A stretch of DNA of 64,000 nt from Quercus robur (GCF_932294415.1 NC_065535.1:81303862-81367861); one strand, 5' to 3'. Shown: positions 12,464 through 24,059, numbered from the stretch's first letter. Numbers and translations are program-made. Notes: a model not told the origin generated them from the letters alone.

Positions 12464-13790
12464 ATTCACAGTCGGTACAACTTTTTTTTTTTTTTTTTTT
12501 TTTTTCACTCTCTCTAGGTCAGAGCACTCATTCACTCTCTCAAGCTCACTGTCATCTCTCCTCTCAAGCTCACTGTCATTGCCAGCCCGTCCACCTCAAG
12601 CTCACTCCAGTACAACTTGCTTCTTTTTTTTCATTTTATCAAATCCGGTCTCATTCACTCTCTCTATTTCACTATCAGCTCTCATCTCAAGCCTCTCAAG
12701 CTCACTCTCTTAACGTCACCGGCCCGACCATCGTCAATGTCGACGCCATCGTCAAGTTCAGACCTACGCTGCCGATTTGCCTCGACGCACTTCTCTTCCG
12801 TCGATCCACTTCAGGTCAGTCTTTGTCTTCTTCATGTGGATGCTTTGGGTTTTTGATTTGGGTATACTCTTCTGCCGATCCGCCGATCCACTTTTGGTTT
12901 TTGATTTGGATCTACTTCATGTGGATGTCTCTGTTTTTTATTTTTGATATATGATTTTTTATTGTTGTTTTGGATCATTGGCTTGGTGATTTTGGTAGAT
13001 TGATGATGATTATGGTTTGGTAAGTGTGAGTGATGATGATGATGATTAATGTTCTTAATGGATGAATACGGTAGTTTCTCATTGATGATGATGATGATGA
13101 TTATGGATTTTGTGATATGGATTTTGTAAGATGGTGTGCTCTGATTTGGGTGGATGTTGTTGGATATGTTCTGTTGCACAAAACTAGAAACAGAGCACAC
13201 ATTTTTTGTGGTCATTTTAATGAGAAATTGTTAGTTTGGTTTTGAGTTTTGATATAAATGTACGTTTGGGAATTTTCTGTGTCCAGGGAAGTTTTGAGTT
13301 TTGATGTGCATAATCATGTTCTATTGATATAATTCAAAGAATTTTAAGTTTTGATATAAATGTAAGTTTGGGAATTTTCTGTGTGCAGGGAAGTTTAGAA
13401 GAGTCGGTGGCGGTATTTTAGAATTTTCTGTGACAATGGTGGCGGTAGAAGAGTCGGCGGTGGCGGCGGCGACGGTAGCAGTGGCGCTTGCAGGTGGTTG
13501 TAATTGTTGTTTATTGTAGTGAATATATTATTTTATTGTAGTGGATATATTATTTTATTGTGATGTTTATATTATTTTATTGTGTTGAAAGCTAAAATAG
13601 ATCCACTGCTGCAGCATGTATGTAGGTAAAATAGATAAAGTAACTTTTAGTGGAGCTAAAAAGCTAAAATTTTAGCTCCACTGCTGCGAATGCTCTAAGT
13701 AACATCGTTTGGAAGTGACATTGGAAGGAATGAAATGAAATCATTTTATAATAACATTACTATTATACCTCTCATTTTAAAGAACGTAAA
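12162..13790. repeat. GGAATG-rich repeat element, split by a Harbinger-type insertion
   Basis: Runs of GGAATG/GAAATGGAATG at 12180-12312 resume after 13699 with GTAACATCGTTTGG, then AATGAAATCATTTTATAATA. The same sequence in uninterrupted form lies at about 26250-26370. The repeat looks like a MITE or MITE-like family; its own ends are not resolved. Confidence 0.55.
12316..13695. mobile_element. PIF/Harbinger-type non-autonomous element, 1.38 kb
   Basis: The left end GAGCATTTGCAGCAGTAGCT and the reverse complement of the right end GAGCATTCGCAGCAGTGGAGCT form TIRs. TAA duplications lie at 12313-12315 and 13696-13698. The interior holds homopolymer runs (A 12433-12460, T 12482-12505), CTCTCAAGCTCACT repeats, a GAT microsatellite (13031-13100) and a GGCGGTGGCGGC stretch near 13441-13490. 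Short open frames inside are low-complexity and show no transposase. TAA duplications with such ends fit PIF/Harbinger. Confidence 0.75.
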
Positions 13791-14059
13791 AAATAATCAA
13801 TGAGAACTTATAATTGCTTTGAAATGTTTAGTATTTAGTGGATGATATGAAACTAGTTAGCCACAATTGGGTATGTGTTAGATTATTGAATTACAATATA
13901 GTTTTGTCAAGGTGAATAGATTACATCACGCTAATCAATAATTTAACCGATGAAGATAATGGCATGAAATAGGTTATAATCCTGAGATTAACATTATCTC
14001 TCAAAAACATTTACCCTAAAATATATTTGTACTAAACTACTATCAAATATAAATTATAT
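13791..14059. other. AT-rich spacer next to the Tat element
   Basis: No open frame, repeat boundary or RNA gene is visible. The spacer ends in GCATG, the left target duplication of the retroelement. Confidence 0.5.
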
Positions 14060-14064
14060 GCATG

Positions 14065-14670
14065 TGTGCGCGCCAAAAATGAGGCTGATGGGCTGGGCCT
14101 CACTTGGGCTCACAATCTATTTGTGATACGGGCTTTGGATTTCCTAACTTGGGTAGTTCCCAACACAAAGACCCAACGAAGCAACTTCTCCTTTAGAGTT
14201 CCCCTACTCCTACTGCTGTTATTCTCCTGTTGCTCTCTTGCTCCTATTCTCAGATTTCTCTGGAACCTCTCAACAACCCCTTCTTCTCCCTTATCTTCTC
14301 ATATTTATAGCCAAGAGTTAGTGGAGAGTTATGATTACTCTTGCGGTTAGTGGTAAGGGAGGTCCAATGTCGTTATTGTTAAGTGGATGTTTAGTTGGGA
14401 GTGAGGTGTGGTGAGAGTAGCATTGGAACTGGCTCTGGTCCGAGGTGTACCTTGCTGGATAGATCCTAGGTCACGAGCTACTATGAACATGCATTATAGC
14501 GGTTCGCTCAACGGGTTTTGAGCCGGGCGTAATGTCATGAGGCTCGGGCTGATAGCTTTGGCAGGCCCAGGGTCCAGTTTTGGGCAAGAGGGTTGGGTCC
14601 ATGGGCCGTACTATAAAGTTGGAGTTCAAGGCCCAAGGTCCAAATGGGTCTGGGGGTTCCGTGCCGTACA
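14065..14670 (-). repeat. 3' LTR of the Tat element (606 bp)
   Basis: On the + strand it begins TGTGCGCGCC and ends GTGCCGTACA. Compared with the other LTR it lacks about 91 bp after ACTGGCTC. The missing block in the 5' LTR is bordered by GCTC on both sides, so the loss looks like a microhomology-mediated deletion. Confidence 0.9.
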
Positions 14671-14684
14671 TTAGCCCCCCTTGA
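14671..14684 (-). promoter_or_regulatory. Polypurine tract
   Basis: On the - strand, AATCAAGGGGGGCTAA abuts the first base (TG) of the 3' LTR. This is the expected plus-strand primer position. Confidence 0.75.
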
Positions 14685-14941
14685 TTCATGCTCGGTCCTC
14701 GGGGACAAATCAAGGAATTTAAGAGGCAATAACTATCCAAGAAGCTCAATGGGCAGATATTGGACGGTTGAGAAACCCATTAATGTGCCCTTAAAAAGTG
14801 CGTTGCGTCTGACTGTTGGTTCAACCGTCATCATTGTCTAACAGTTCGTGAACCAAGGTGGTGCGTGGTGGCAGTTAAGATGGGGATTCGTAGCGTTTCC
14901 CACTTCTCGATTATTAAATGCCATTTATTCCCCCTTTGGCC

Positions 14942-14951
14942 ACTATAAATA
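14942..14951 (+). promoter_or_regulatory. TATA box of the antisense gene
   Basis: ACTATAAATAGCC lies on the + strand, 210 bases before the first ATG of the antisense gene (15161), in a C/T-rich leader. Its position and direction suggest that the antisense gene has its own promoter and does not depend on the LTR. Confidence 0.55.
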
Positions 14952-15160
14952 GCCATCTCTGAGTTTCTCCTTCACTTTTGCATTCCTCATTCTTCAAACT
15001 TTCACTCTGCCGAGCATACACTCTTTGTGCGTTCATCTTTTAGCCCAGAACATCCATCTTCCTTAGAGCCCGTAGTAAGTTCCCTTTTCCTTTCCTTCCA
15101 TTTTGTTCTATTTCTTTCTGTTCTTTCGTAATCATAGTTCTAGGAATCCTAGCTTAGAGA

Positions 15161-17456
15161 ATGGGCTACTCCTATCTCCTTTCCTTAGAAGCCGCTTTGG
15201 CTACCTTTAGGGCTGCCTACAACGTCCCTGAGGATGTTGATATCGCCTACTGTCATGAGGGCGATATTGACATCCAAAGGCGCCGTGGTGTAAATACAGT
15301 TTTCTTTCCCTTGATGGAAATTCTTGAGGGTGGGATTAGGTTCCCTGTTGACCCCCTCATCATAGGTACCCTTATATTTTACGGTCTATGTCCCGAACAA
15401 CTCCCCCATAACTTTTACCTAATGGTGAGTTGCGTCAATAGGCTGAACCAGTTGTTCGGGTTGCAACTGAATTACCATGACATCAATTTCATGTATAGTT
15501 TTGCGGCAATATCGATTTGGATTATTACTTAAAAACTAGAGACATGAGGGTACGACTCATTTCATGCCTGCCTGACTTAAATAGGAACTCAGCTGGAGAG
15601 TTTGTACGGGTGAGCGGCAACTGGTTTGCCGAGGAGCTCCCCTGCATGTTCTCACCAAGCGATATTGGTCGGTTTCGAACATACTTTATTAACATGATTT
15701 TATTAATTTATTAATTTTGATTTGATCAAGTAATTACTAACCAGTTTTTGTGTTGCTCTCGTGCAGAGAGCAAAAGGTTTAAGAAGGATCTTAGAGTAGT
15801 GCATGTTCGGGACCTAAATTTTGTGCTTAGGTTAAAAATTTTTGTACATTGGGACGGACAACTCTGAGCGTCCCATTTAATCCTCGGTGTTGATCCGGTG
15901 TATTCCACTTGGCAAGCATTCAGACAAGCTTTATTAGTTAACAGTACCCTCCTTTCATACATCGATGTGTGACACACGAATTTCCTTCCTCCAAGGTTTA
16001 CAGGAGGCAAAGCTTGTGATCTTGGTCCGCAGTACGCTTGTTTGGACGAACTTGCACCCATACAGAACGAGTCAGCTGAACGCGTGTCTCAACGCCGCCG
16101 AGAATAGGCACATGTGCCGGTTCATCCGGAAGTCCTCGTTCAGCTTGAGGTCTAAGTAGAACCCGAGGCTCCTTTTGAACCTGAGGCTCCCGCTTAAGAA
16201 GCCGAGGAAGCAACCGTTGAATCAGTTAGCTCTTCAGAAACCGAATCTTATCAGGGTCACGACATTGTGACAAGGAAGACAATGACGATCAGTCATTTTG
16301 TGCCCGGCGCCAAGCCAGCCGCGTAACAGTAAGAACTGCAAGGCTGAGATCCACCACCTCCTCCCCCTCCTTCGGGCCATTCCCAGAAGAGGCAGCGTAC
16401 GGCTAAGCAGAGACATGCTAGCACGGGTGACGTGCCTACGAGAACTCCTCCCCGACCATCAGCGGGTATCGTCATCCGGGAGCCAACGGTCCAAACTGGG
16501 ATGAACGTGGCGTCTACTTCTCGGGTCGCGGTGGAATGGCAACCTACCTTCCAGCTTGACGGTAAACCTCTTCCTGCGTCCGCCAGTGTAAGAGTATGGG
16601 ATAAGGGCCAAGGGGGTCGTGTTGCCCAGAGTTTGGTGCACGACCTCCTTTTGCTCGAGGATATACACGCTTTTGAGGACAGGACGGACAAGTCATTAGG
16701 CAGGCGGTTGCAATGGCACACTATAGCAGTAATCTCTTGTCCCCTGGTTTTCTATTTGTTTTCACACACGCATATTCTTTTCATTTTCATACTCATCATT
16801 ATTACTTTATCAGGTCGTGCAACTGACTCATATCATCGATGGGAGGCTGAAGGAGCTTTCCGAAGACCTTGAGCAGGAAAAAGCTCTTAAGGACATCGCC
16901 GAGGCTATAGCGAAAGAAAAAGTGAAAGCCACTAGGACTGCGAAGAAAAAGGTTGCTGCGGCCAAGAAGGCTAGGGCTTTGACAGAGAGCAAGTCTGCAG
17001 AACTGGAGGTGCAGCTAGGTGGTACCGAGCTCAAGTTGGCGGAGGCTCAGAGTCTGAACACCGCTCTAGCAGAAGAGTTGGCTAATCTAAAGGCAGCCTT
17101 AGAAGCTTGTGAAGACAAGTGGTATACGAGGGTTTGCTGATGCCGACAATTCTATAGAGCCAGTCGTCCGTCAAGCCCAGAAGCTTGGGTTCTAGGAAAG
17201 GTGGTTGGCTGCCCTGCAAGCTATGAAGGTACCCGAGGATTCTCCTTTAAAGAACCCTAACCAAATCCCTTTCCCGGATCTACCAACTGTCGTGCAGAAC
17301 ACCTCTGGTGTAATTGATGAGGAAGAGACTACTAGTATGAGGGAGTTGCTAGAGGCAATTGACTCCCATGTGGAGCCGATTGACTGGGAAGCCACCAGCA
17401 ACCCCCATGCTGGTGATCAGCCTGGTGGAAATGTTCAGCCGCCTCTTGCAGCCTAG
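15161..17456 (+). pseudogene. Antisense gene of the Tat element (spliced, decayed)
   Basis: This unit runs opposite to gag-pol, between the end of pol and the 3' LTR. A first conserved block (15161-15510) reads YSYLLSLEAALATFRAAYNV, VFFPLMEILEGG and PVDPLIIGTLIFYGLCPEQ. It continues in another frame at 15532-15690 (TRDMRVRLISCLPDLNRNSA, FVRVSGNWFAEELP). A proline-rich linker follows, then a second block at 16520-16728 (WQPTFQLDGKPLPASASVR, GGRVAQSLVHDLLLLEDIHAF). An 85-bp intron with GT-AG ends is inferred at 16729-16813. The next part (16817-17140) is a Lys/Ala/Glu-rich coiled coil (EQEKALKDIAEAIAKEKVKA), and the end (17205-17456) is acidic. Stops and frameshifts break the middle. Antisense frames at this position are known in Tat/Retand elements; their function is unknown and I do not assign one. 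Confidence 0.7.
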
Positions 17457-17936
17457 CAGCCTCCTGAGGACATTGCCCAACTCCAGTCCGCAGACCCTTT
17501 AGCTTGATTCCAGAACTACTTTTTATTCTTCTTTAGCTTAAGTAACTTCTTTATTCAGCTTACCTACATCACCAGATTGTGTTGATGGAACAATTATTTT
17601 TCCGGGTTTAATTTTCCTACCGTCACCGGGCTGTGGTGACAAAACATTGTTTTAACCTTTATTTGCTTGCTTTAGTCATGTTTACAAATGTTTGCTGCTA
17701 TCTTTTCTGTCAGGTTTTTCGATTGTCTTTCTGTTTTATAAATATGCACGTATTCCAAATGATCGAGTGGTTTAACCCCGTGATTGAAACTACTTTCTCA
17801 ACACGTCAAAAGGTCAGGTAATTGTCGGCCATTCAAGGTGGCCCGGACCAGCATGGACGGGATCACTTGTATTTAGAAAGAATTGGCTCCTCGGCGGTAA
17901 TAATCAAATTTGATATATGTTGATAGTTTTTGAGAA

Positions 17937-18588
17937 AGGTTCCCACCTACTCGGTGATGAAAATCGAACCGAGGACAGTTTTCTGTCCTTAGAATAATTT
18001 TAGTGCAAGGTTTCCACTTGCTCGGTGATGAAAATCGAATTAAGGACAAGTTTCTATCCTTAGGATAATTTTAGTGCAAGGTTTCCACCTGCTTGGTGAT
18101 GAAAATCGAACCGAGAACAGGTTTCTGTCAGAATAATTTTAGTGTAAGGTTTCCACCTGCTCGGTGATGAAAATCAAACCGAAGACAGGTTTTTGTCCTT
18201 AGGATAATTTTAGTGTAAAGTTTCCACCTGCTCAGTGATGAAAATCGAACCGAGGACAGGTTTCTGTCCTTAGGATAATTTTAGTGCAAGGTTTCCACCT
18301 ACTCAGTGATGAAAATCGAACCGAGGGCAGGTTTTTGTCAAAATAATTTTAGTGCAAGGTTTCCATCTGCTCAGTGATGAAAATCGAACCGATGGCAGGT
18401 TTTTGTCAAAATAATTTTAGTACAAGGTTTCTACCTACTCAGTGATGAAAATCGAACCAAGGACAGGTTTCTGTCCTTAGGATAATTTTAGTACAAGGTT
18501 TCCACCTGTTCGGTGATGAAAATCGAACCGAGGACATGTTTCTGTCCCTGGGAGAATTTAATACGAGATTTCCCACTTGTGTCCACCG
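17937..18588. repeat. Minisatellite, nine units of 68-71 bp plus a partial
   Basis: Units start near 17937, 18008, 18079, 18147, 18218, 18289, 18357, 18425 and 18496. Each reads AGGTTTCCACCTGCTCGGTG, then ATGAAAATCGAACCGAGGAC, then AGGTTTCTGTCCTTAGGATA and ATTTTAGTGCA. Two length forms alternate irregularly, with or without the CCTTAGG portion. The array lies between the convergent ends of pol and the antisense gene. Confidence 0.92.
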
Positions 18589-18718
18589 GAGTTTAATGAG
18601 TTAATAACGATAAAATCATAAGTAGTGATGCACCTGCATGGATAAATATCATCATCATATTAGCTAACAAAATGTACATTTAAGATCTAATTGAATTCAC
18701 ACCCCCATGTACAGATGA

Positions 18719-19702
18719 TCAGTGATAGAATTTTTTCAGATTATGAACATTCCATGGTCGGGGAAGTGGTCTCTCGCTTAAGTCCTTCAAATAGTACGCT
18801 TCTGCACCCACAATGGTAGTAACTCTGTAGGACCCTTCCCAGGCCGGGGCTAGCTTCCAAGCATTCATATCCCATATATTTTCTACTACGCCCCGGTTAT
18901 ATTGCTAAGCAAGTTTTTGTTGATACTCCGCTAGCTGTATAGTCGCTGCTTCTCGGTGTTCTTCCAGTAAATCCAAATGTTCTACCAGCAATCTATCATT
19001 TTGGGAGGGGATAAATCCGCCAACCCGTGCACTGCATAACGTGAGAGAGAGAACGGAGTTTCCTTAGTAGACCTTCTAGGAGTTGTCTGGTATGCCCACA
19101 AAACGTAGGGCAGTTCCTTGGCCCACCTACCTTTTGTACCATGTAACCTTTTCTTCAATCCGTTCACGATTGCCTTGTTGGTGGCTTCTGCTAGGCCATT
19201 GCTCTGAGGATATGCCGGGGTGGAGTACTTGTTCTTGATGCCGAGACTGCTGCAAAACTCACGAAAGGCTTTGCTATCGAATTGCAATCTATTATCAGAC
19301 ATAGGAGAGTCTGGCACCCCAAACCTCGTGACTATATTCTTCCACACGAACTTCCTAACATCCACATCTCGAATATTGGCTAATGCCTCTGCCTCCGCCC
19401 ACTTGGTGAAGTAATCAACAGCTACCAATACAAACCTCCTATTGCATCCAGCCCCCATTGTGCAAAAGGCCAAGCGCTGCTTACCGGGTTCAGATGGCTT
19501 GCTAGTTGGTGGATCAAGGGGTGTGTTTTTGGCACCGTTCACATTTTCGTACATACTCGGCTACATCCTTTTGCATCTGAGGCCACCAGAACCCCTGAGT
19601 CATTACTCGGTGTGCTAATGAGCGTCCCCCCACATGATTGCCACACACCCTATCATGTAGCTCAGCCAAGAGTTCACTGACTTTCTCAGGGTGCAAGCAC
19701 AA
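18719..19702 (-). pseudogene. Integrase of the Tat element
   Basis: On the - strand the HHCC zinc-binding part (19702-19514) reads ELLAELHDRVCGNHVGGRSL, then GFWWPQMQKDVAEYVRKCER and CQKHTP. The DDE core (19490-18982) has VAVDYFTKWAEAEAL, PMSDNRLQFDSKAF and PQSNGLAEATNKAI, so the acidic triad is present. A C-terminal part continues to the TGA at 18719 (AWEGSYRVTTIVGAEAYYLK, then RPWNVHNLKKFYH), where most elements of this type end pol. At least one frameshift near 19520-19550 and stops near 18950 break it. No chromodomain is visible. Confidence 0.85.
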
Positions 19703-20104
19703 AAGGTATGGCCCTTCGAAAGACCTCTAGTACAGCTTGCAATCTGCCGACAACTAGTACTGAGTAGCTACTCGGCGAACCCTATTGGCTTCCTTCTCAT
19801 CATTTGGGACTCGATCCTTGGCTAAGAAATCAATGATCGGGTCCATCCAACATGGCTTGGTCGTTGAAATCACTACAACTCCAACGCCAACTGCCGTATT
19901 AATGCTCGGCTCTGCTATGAGCTCTACCTTGATTAACTGAGGCACATCCTTCGTCATTGATGATGCCAACATGGCTAGAGAGTCAGCACGTCTGTTTTGT
20001 CCTTGGGTAACTTGGGCCAATTTTGCTGTACAAAACTCACTCATGATTTACTTTACTACTCGTAAGTACTCTTTCATTCGAGAATCTCGGGCTTCAAAAC
20101 TGCC

Positions 20105-20508
20105 CTACACTTGGCAGACAACTAGTCGAGAATCTGAATAAATCTCCACATCCTGGGTACCCATACCCAAAACGGTTCTTAATTCGGTAAGCAAGGTCTC
20201 GTACTCAGCTTCATTGTTAGAGGCCTTGAACCCCAACCTAAAAAATGCTCCAACTATATTCCTTTTGGGGTGATAATGACAATCTCGGCACCAGCTCCCA
20301 TAGCATTTGATGCACCATCTACGAATACCTTCCACGGGCGACATTCCACATGACAAACCATCTCCCCTTCGTTCCTAGGGGAAAACTCTACAACAAAATC
20401 AACAAGAACTTGGCCCTTCACCAAACTTCTCGGCCTATACCTTATATCGAAGGATCCAAGCCGGGTCCCCCATTTAGCTATCCGACTCGTAAAGTCGGAC
20501 CTTTTCAA
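20105..20508 (-). pseudogene. Second (archaeal-type) RNase H of the Tat element
   Basis: The - strand reads WGTRLGSFDIRYRPRSLVKG, then WKVFVDGASNAMGAGAEIVI, and in a shifted frame FKASNNEAEYETLLTELRTV and DVEIYSDSRLVVCQV. The order DG, E, D is that of RNase H. This extra RNase H between the usual RNase H and integrase is a recognised trait of Tat-lineage elements. A frameshift occurs near 20255-20270. Confidence 0.8.
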
Positions 20509-20514
20509 TAACGA

Positions 20515-20796
20515 CTATAAAGGATACTCAATTAGGATGTAGACAGTATGAGCTTGGAAATAGTGAGACAACTTCCTCGTAGCGTGTACTAGTGCTAACA
20601 CCAATTTTTCCAAGGGTAAATACCTTGTCTCAGCATCAACCAAGATCTTATTGATGTAATACACAGGCTGTTGCACTCCTTGATCCCTTAATAGCATGAC
20701 ACTCACAGCATGATCAGACACTGAGAGGTACATGAATAAGTCTTCCCCAGGTTCTGGGGCTGTTAACATGGGTGCCCGAATCAAATACTTCTTCAA
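20515..20796 (-). pseudogene. First RNase H of the Tat element
   Basis: The - strand reads LTAPEPGEDLFMYLSVSDHA, then VSVMLLRDQGVQQPVYYINK and TRYLPLEKLVLALVHATRKL, the standard Ty3/Gypsy RNase H after RT. The segment is open but ends in a stop at 20515, and it is out of phase with the preceding RT by decay near 20800-20842. Confidence 0.82.
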
Positions 20797-20841
20797 ATCC
20801 TGAAAAGCTTTTTCACATTCTTCATTCCACTGAAACCTCTT

Positions 20842-21767
20842 TCACTTCCTCAAAAGTTGGTAGAATGGACGACAGCGATCGACAAACTTAAAAATGAATC
20901 GATCAAGGGCATCTAACATTCCAGTCAACACTTGCACTTCCTTCGGATTGCACGTCGGCTTGAGGCGTTGCACGGCTTCAATCTGATTGGGGTTGACTTC
21001 TATCCCATGGTTAATGATCAGATAACCTAGGAACTTGCCAGTCTCCACCTCGAAAGCACACTTGTCCGCGTTCAGGCGTAACTTATGTTGCCGAGGAACT
21101 TCAAACACCCCCTGGAGATCTTCTATATGCCGCGTTTCTTGTTTACTTTTTACCACCATGTTGTCGATGTACACCTCAACCGTATGCCTAATCTTGTCCC
21201 GAAACATTATAGTCATCATACGTTGATATGTTGCCCTGACATTCTTTAACCTGAAGGGCATCACGGTGTAATGGTAGTTTGCATTAGGAGAGATGAATGT
21301 CGTTTTCTCCTGGTCCTCAGCAACTAGGACGATCTGATGATAACCCTGAAAGGCATCCAAGAAACTCATCCTCGGGTGCCCATAGGTGGCATCGACCAAT
21401 TGATCTATCTTTGGCATAGGGAACGGGTCCTTTGGGCATGCTCGATTCAAATCCGTGAAATCTACACAAACTCTCAATTTGCTATTCTTCTTCCTGACCA
21501 TCACGGTATTCGCCAGCCATTCCGGGAAGAAGATTTCCTTGATCGTCCCGGCTTTTTTAACCTCCCGACCTCCTATCTCACTGCGTCAACGTCCTCCTTT
21601 GCCAATCTTCTTGGCCTTTGCTTCTTTGGAGGAAATGACGGGTTTACGTTAAGCTTGTGAACAATGAATTCGGGATCAACCTCAGGAACCTCATACGAGC
21701 TCCAAGCAAACACATCTACATTATGTATAAGAAATAACAATGTTTCTACCTTTTCCCCGTCCTTCAT
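20842..21767 (-). pseudogene. Reverse transcriptase of the Tat element, YIDN active site
   Basis: The upstream segment (21767-21573) reads VDVFAWSSYEVPEVDPEFIV. The RT core (21504-20842) reads LRVCVDFTDLNRACPKDPFP, MSFLDAFQGYHQIVL and TTFISPNANYHYTVMPFRLK. The catalytic motif is YIDN at 21160-21168, where YVDD/YIDD is normal. The change is one base (GAC to AAC codon) and would remove a metal-binding aspartate. A frameshift separates the two segments near 21510-21570. Confidence 0.85.
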
Positions 21768-21947
21768 ATTTGCCCTTATCTAAAAATACTGGTCAACATC
21801 TGGTGGTATCTTTACTGTGATTAATTCCTCAGCACAACTAGCCCCCATTCCCTTTTGGGGCTCCTGTAATTGCTATAAGGGAACCTCCTCGGTGGTTTCA
21901 TTTTGTTTAGCCTGCTTGTACTTCCAATCGACTGCGGCCACTAAACA

Positions 21948-22334
21948 TTACCTGATTGCTTGCTGACTTTCCCTTACTACAGCAATGCCCTGCTTGGTGC
22001 AGAACTTAACCTTCACATGCAGGGTGGAGGGAACTGCCCTCATCGCATAGATCCACGACCTTCCCAGAATAGCCATATAAGGAGAAAACGAAGCGACAAC
22101 TACAAAAGCCACTGTCACTTCCTTTCCTTCCATATTCACGAGAAGTGATATTTGCCCTTCGGGAATCACCACCTGACCATCAAACCCAACCAGGGGTCTA
22201 TCGTATTTTGAGAGGTCCTCATTCTTCAGTCTGAGCCCTTTAAACAAATCTGGATACATCACATCGGTCCCACTTCCCTGGTCCACCATTACCCTCTTTA
22301 CTATAAAACCCTTTATCTGGGCTGTCACCACCAA
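21948..22334 (-). pseudogene. Retroviral-type aspartic protease of the Tat element
   Basis: The - strand gives VTAQIKGFIVKRVMVDQGSG, then TDVMYPDLFKGLRLKNEDLS, and later FVVVASFSPYMAILGRSWIY. VDQGSGTDVMYPDL is the local form of the VDxGSSADV active-site block of this lineage, and AILGRSWI is the typical second conserved block. Flanking stops (21947 and near 22340) show decay. Confidence 0.8.
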
Positions 22335-22394
22335 TGCATCATCGTGCGGCTGAATCGTTCCTTCTAAATCATCATCGTTAAAAGCGATGGGCTC

Positions 22395-24055
22395 CTAAGC
22401 AACTTTTAGCCTCTTCTCAGGTGGCTGCTTGCCCGAGCCATTTTCCACGGGAACTACGGTAAGCAATCCTCTTATCCCGGCCATTGTAGTACCCCTTAAG
22501 GCAACGTGGATAACCTCGATCACTCCTAATGAGGGTGGGAGAGGGTTCCCCCTTTGCTGAGTACCTTGCCCGGCATCCCTATTCCCTGTATCCGCCACAA
22601 ACTCCTTCAGATATCCCGCCTTCACCAATTGCCCAAGATGATCCTTTAACACCCATCACGGCTCGGTGGTATGCCCTTTATCCTTGTGATAGGTACAGTA
22701 CAAATTCTGATTCTTGCGAGACGAGTCACCCCCTATCTTGTTCGGCCATTTGAAGTACGGCTTGTTCTTTATCCGGTCTACAATTCTGTGTACTGGCTCC
22801 TTAAACGTCACGTTCACCTCCCCCAGTTGCAACTTAGGCCTTTACATCCTTAAATCCCTTCGAGGCCTTGGCTGAAACCCACTCTGCCGAGGACGATTCA
22901 CTATTGGGGCCTTACCCTTACTTTGCAGCTGATCATCCTCCAGGCGTTTGTATTCCTCAATACGCCTCATGAGCTGCCTTATATCCTTGGGAGGCTTCCT
23001 TGTCAGTGACTCCCGTAGCTCGGAGTCCTCGGGCAGCCCCATCCTAAAGGTGCTTGCAGCGATCTTCTCGTTGCCCCCACCGATCTCATTGTAAAGCTCT
23101 CAATATTGACTAGCATAACTGTGACGGGTTTCTCCGACCCTCATCTTCATGGATAGTAATGCATCCACTGGTTGTGGTACCCGGCTACAAGTTACAAACC
23201 GGACACCAAATTCTTGGATCAACTCGGCAAAACTATGAATTGAACCCTTTTGTAACCCATTAAATCGTCTCAAAGTAGTGGGCTTGAGGCTTAAGTAAAA
23301 TACCTTGCACATCAGCGCGTCATTGTGAGTATGCAGAGACATCATCTAGATATAATGGCTGACGTGCTCCACCGGGTCCGTTTTCCTATTGTAGGAATTG
23401 AACGGTGGGCGCGTAAATCTACTTAGCATTTAGGCCCGTTCAATGTCGTTCGAGAACGACGACTGAGTAGCTTTGCGTAAGGCGCGGCTCATAGCATCCA
23501 TGGTGGCGTTACGGGGCCGTTCATTCTTCTGGGGAATCCGAACCCCGGTCTGCATACTCATGTGAATGTGAACGGTCCCGACGTTTACGGGACTCTCGTG
23601 AATGTGAATGGTGTCGACGTCGACGGGATTCCCGTGAATGCGAATGATCTAGGCGTTGACGGGAACCAGATCGACTAGACCCTGGCCTATGATAATTTTC
23701 CCCATTATCAGATCTCCCTTCTTAGTTATCTCAGTCCCTTCTTTGGTGCCCACCCCCTGCTTCCAACTCCAGGTCTCTCACCAATCTGTGTAACCGCTCA
23801 AGTTCCTCATCTCTCTTGTCAAATCGCCTGTACCTTGAAGCACTGGAAATAGTCCGATGGTTTGGTACGACCCCTTTCCAAGGCTGGACCGCTCTTCTTC
23901 TTGTTCACGATTCCTATCTTCACGCCTCTTATGCCTTTGCTCTCGCTAGGTGGATCCCTGAGAAGATCCCATCGAACCACTTTTGGTGTAACTCCCTAAG
24001 CGTCTTTCAAACATTTTCCGGAGCTTGTGTCTCAGTTGAACCACGGCTTTGTAGG
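22395..24055 (-). pseudogene. gag of the Tat element
   Basis: Three readable pieces lie on the - strand: 23345-23100 (ALMCKVFYLSLKPTTLRRFN, FAELIQEFGVRFVTCSR), 23042-22842 (LRESLTRKPPKDIRQLMRRI, EEYKRLEDDQLQSKGKAPIV) and 22652-22395 (LKDHLGQLVKAGYLKEFVAD). These match the layout of plant Ty3/Gypsy gag. The N-terminal part, to the primer-binding site at 24076, is too broken to read with confidence. Confidence 0.75.
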
Positions 24056-24059
24056 AGAT

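Noticed and set aside
12408..12954. Overlapping frames of 100-177 residues in low-complexity DNA
   Set aside because: They consist of Lys/Phe/Ser runs from A, T and CT tracts inside a non-autonomous Harbinger-type element.
16293..16721. 142-residue frame on the - strand inside the Tat element
   Set aside because: It is the reverse of the antisense gene's central block, and its composition is a shadow of that coding strand.
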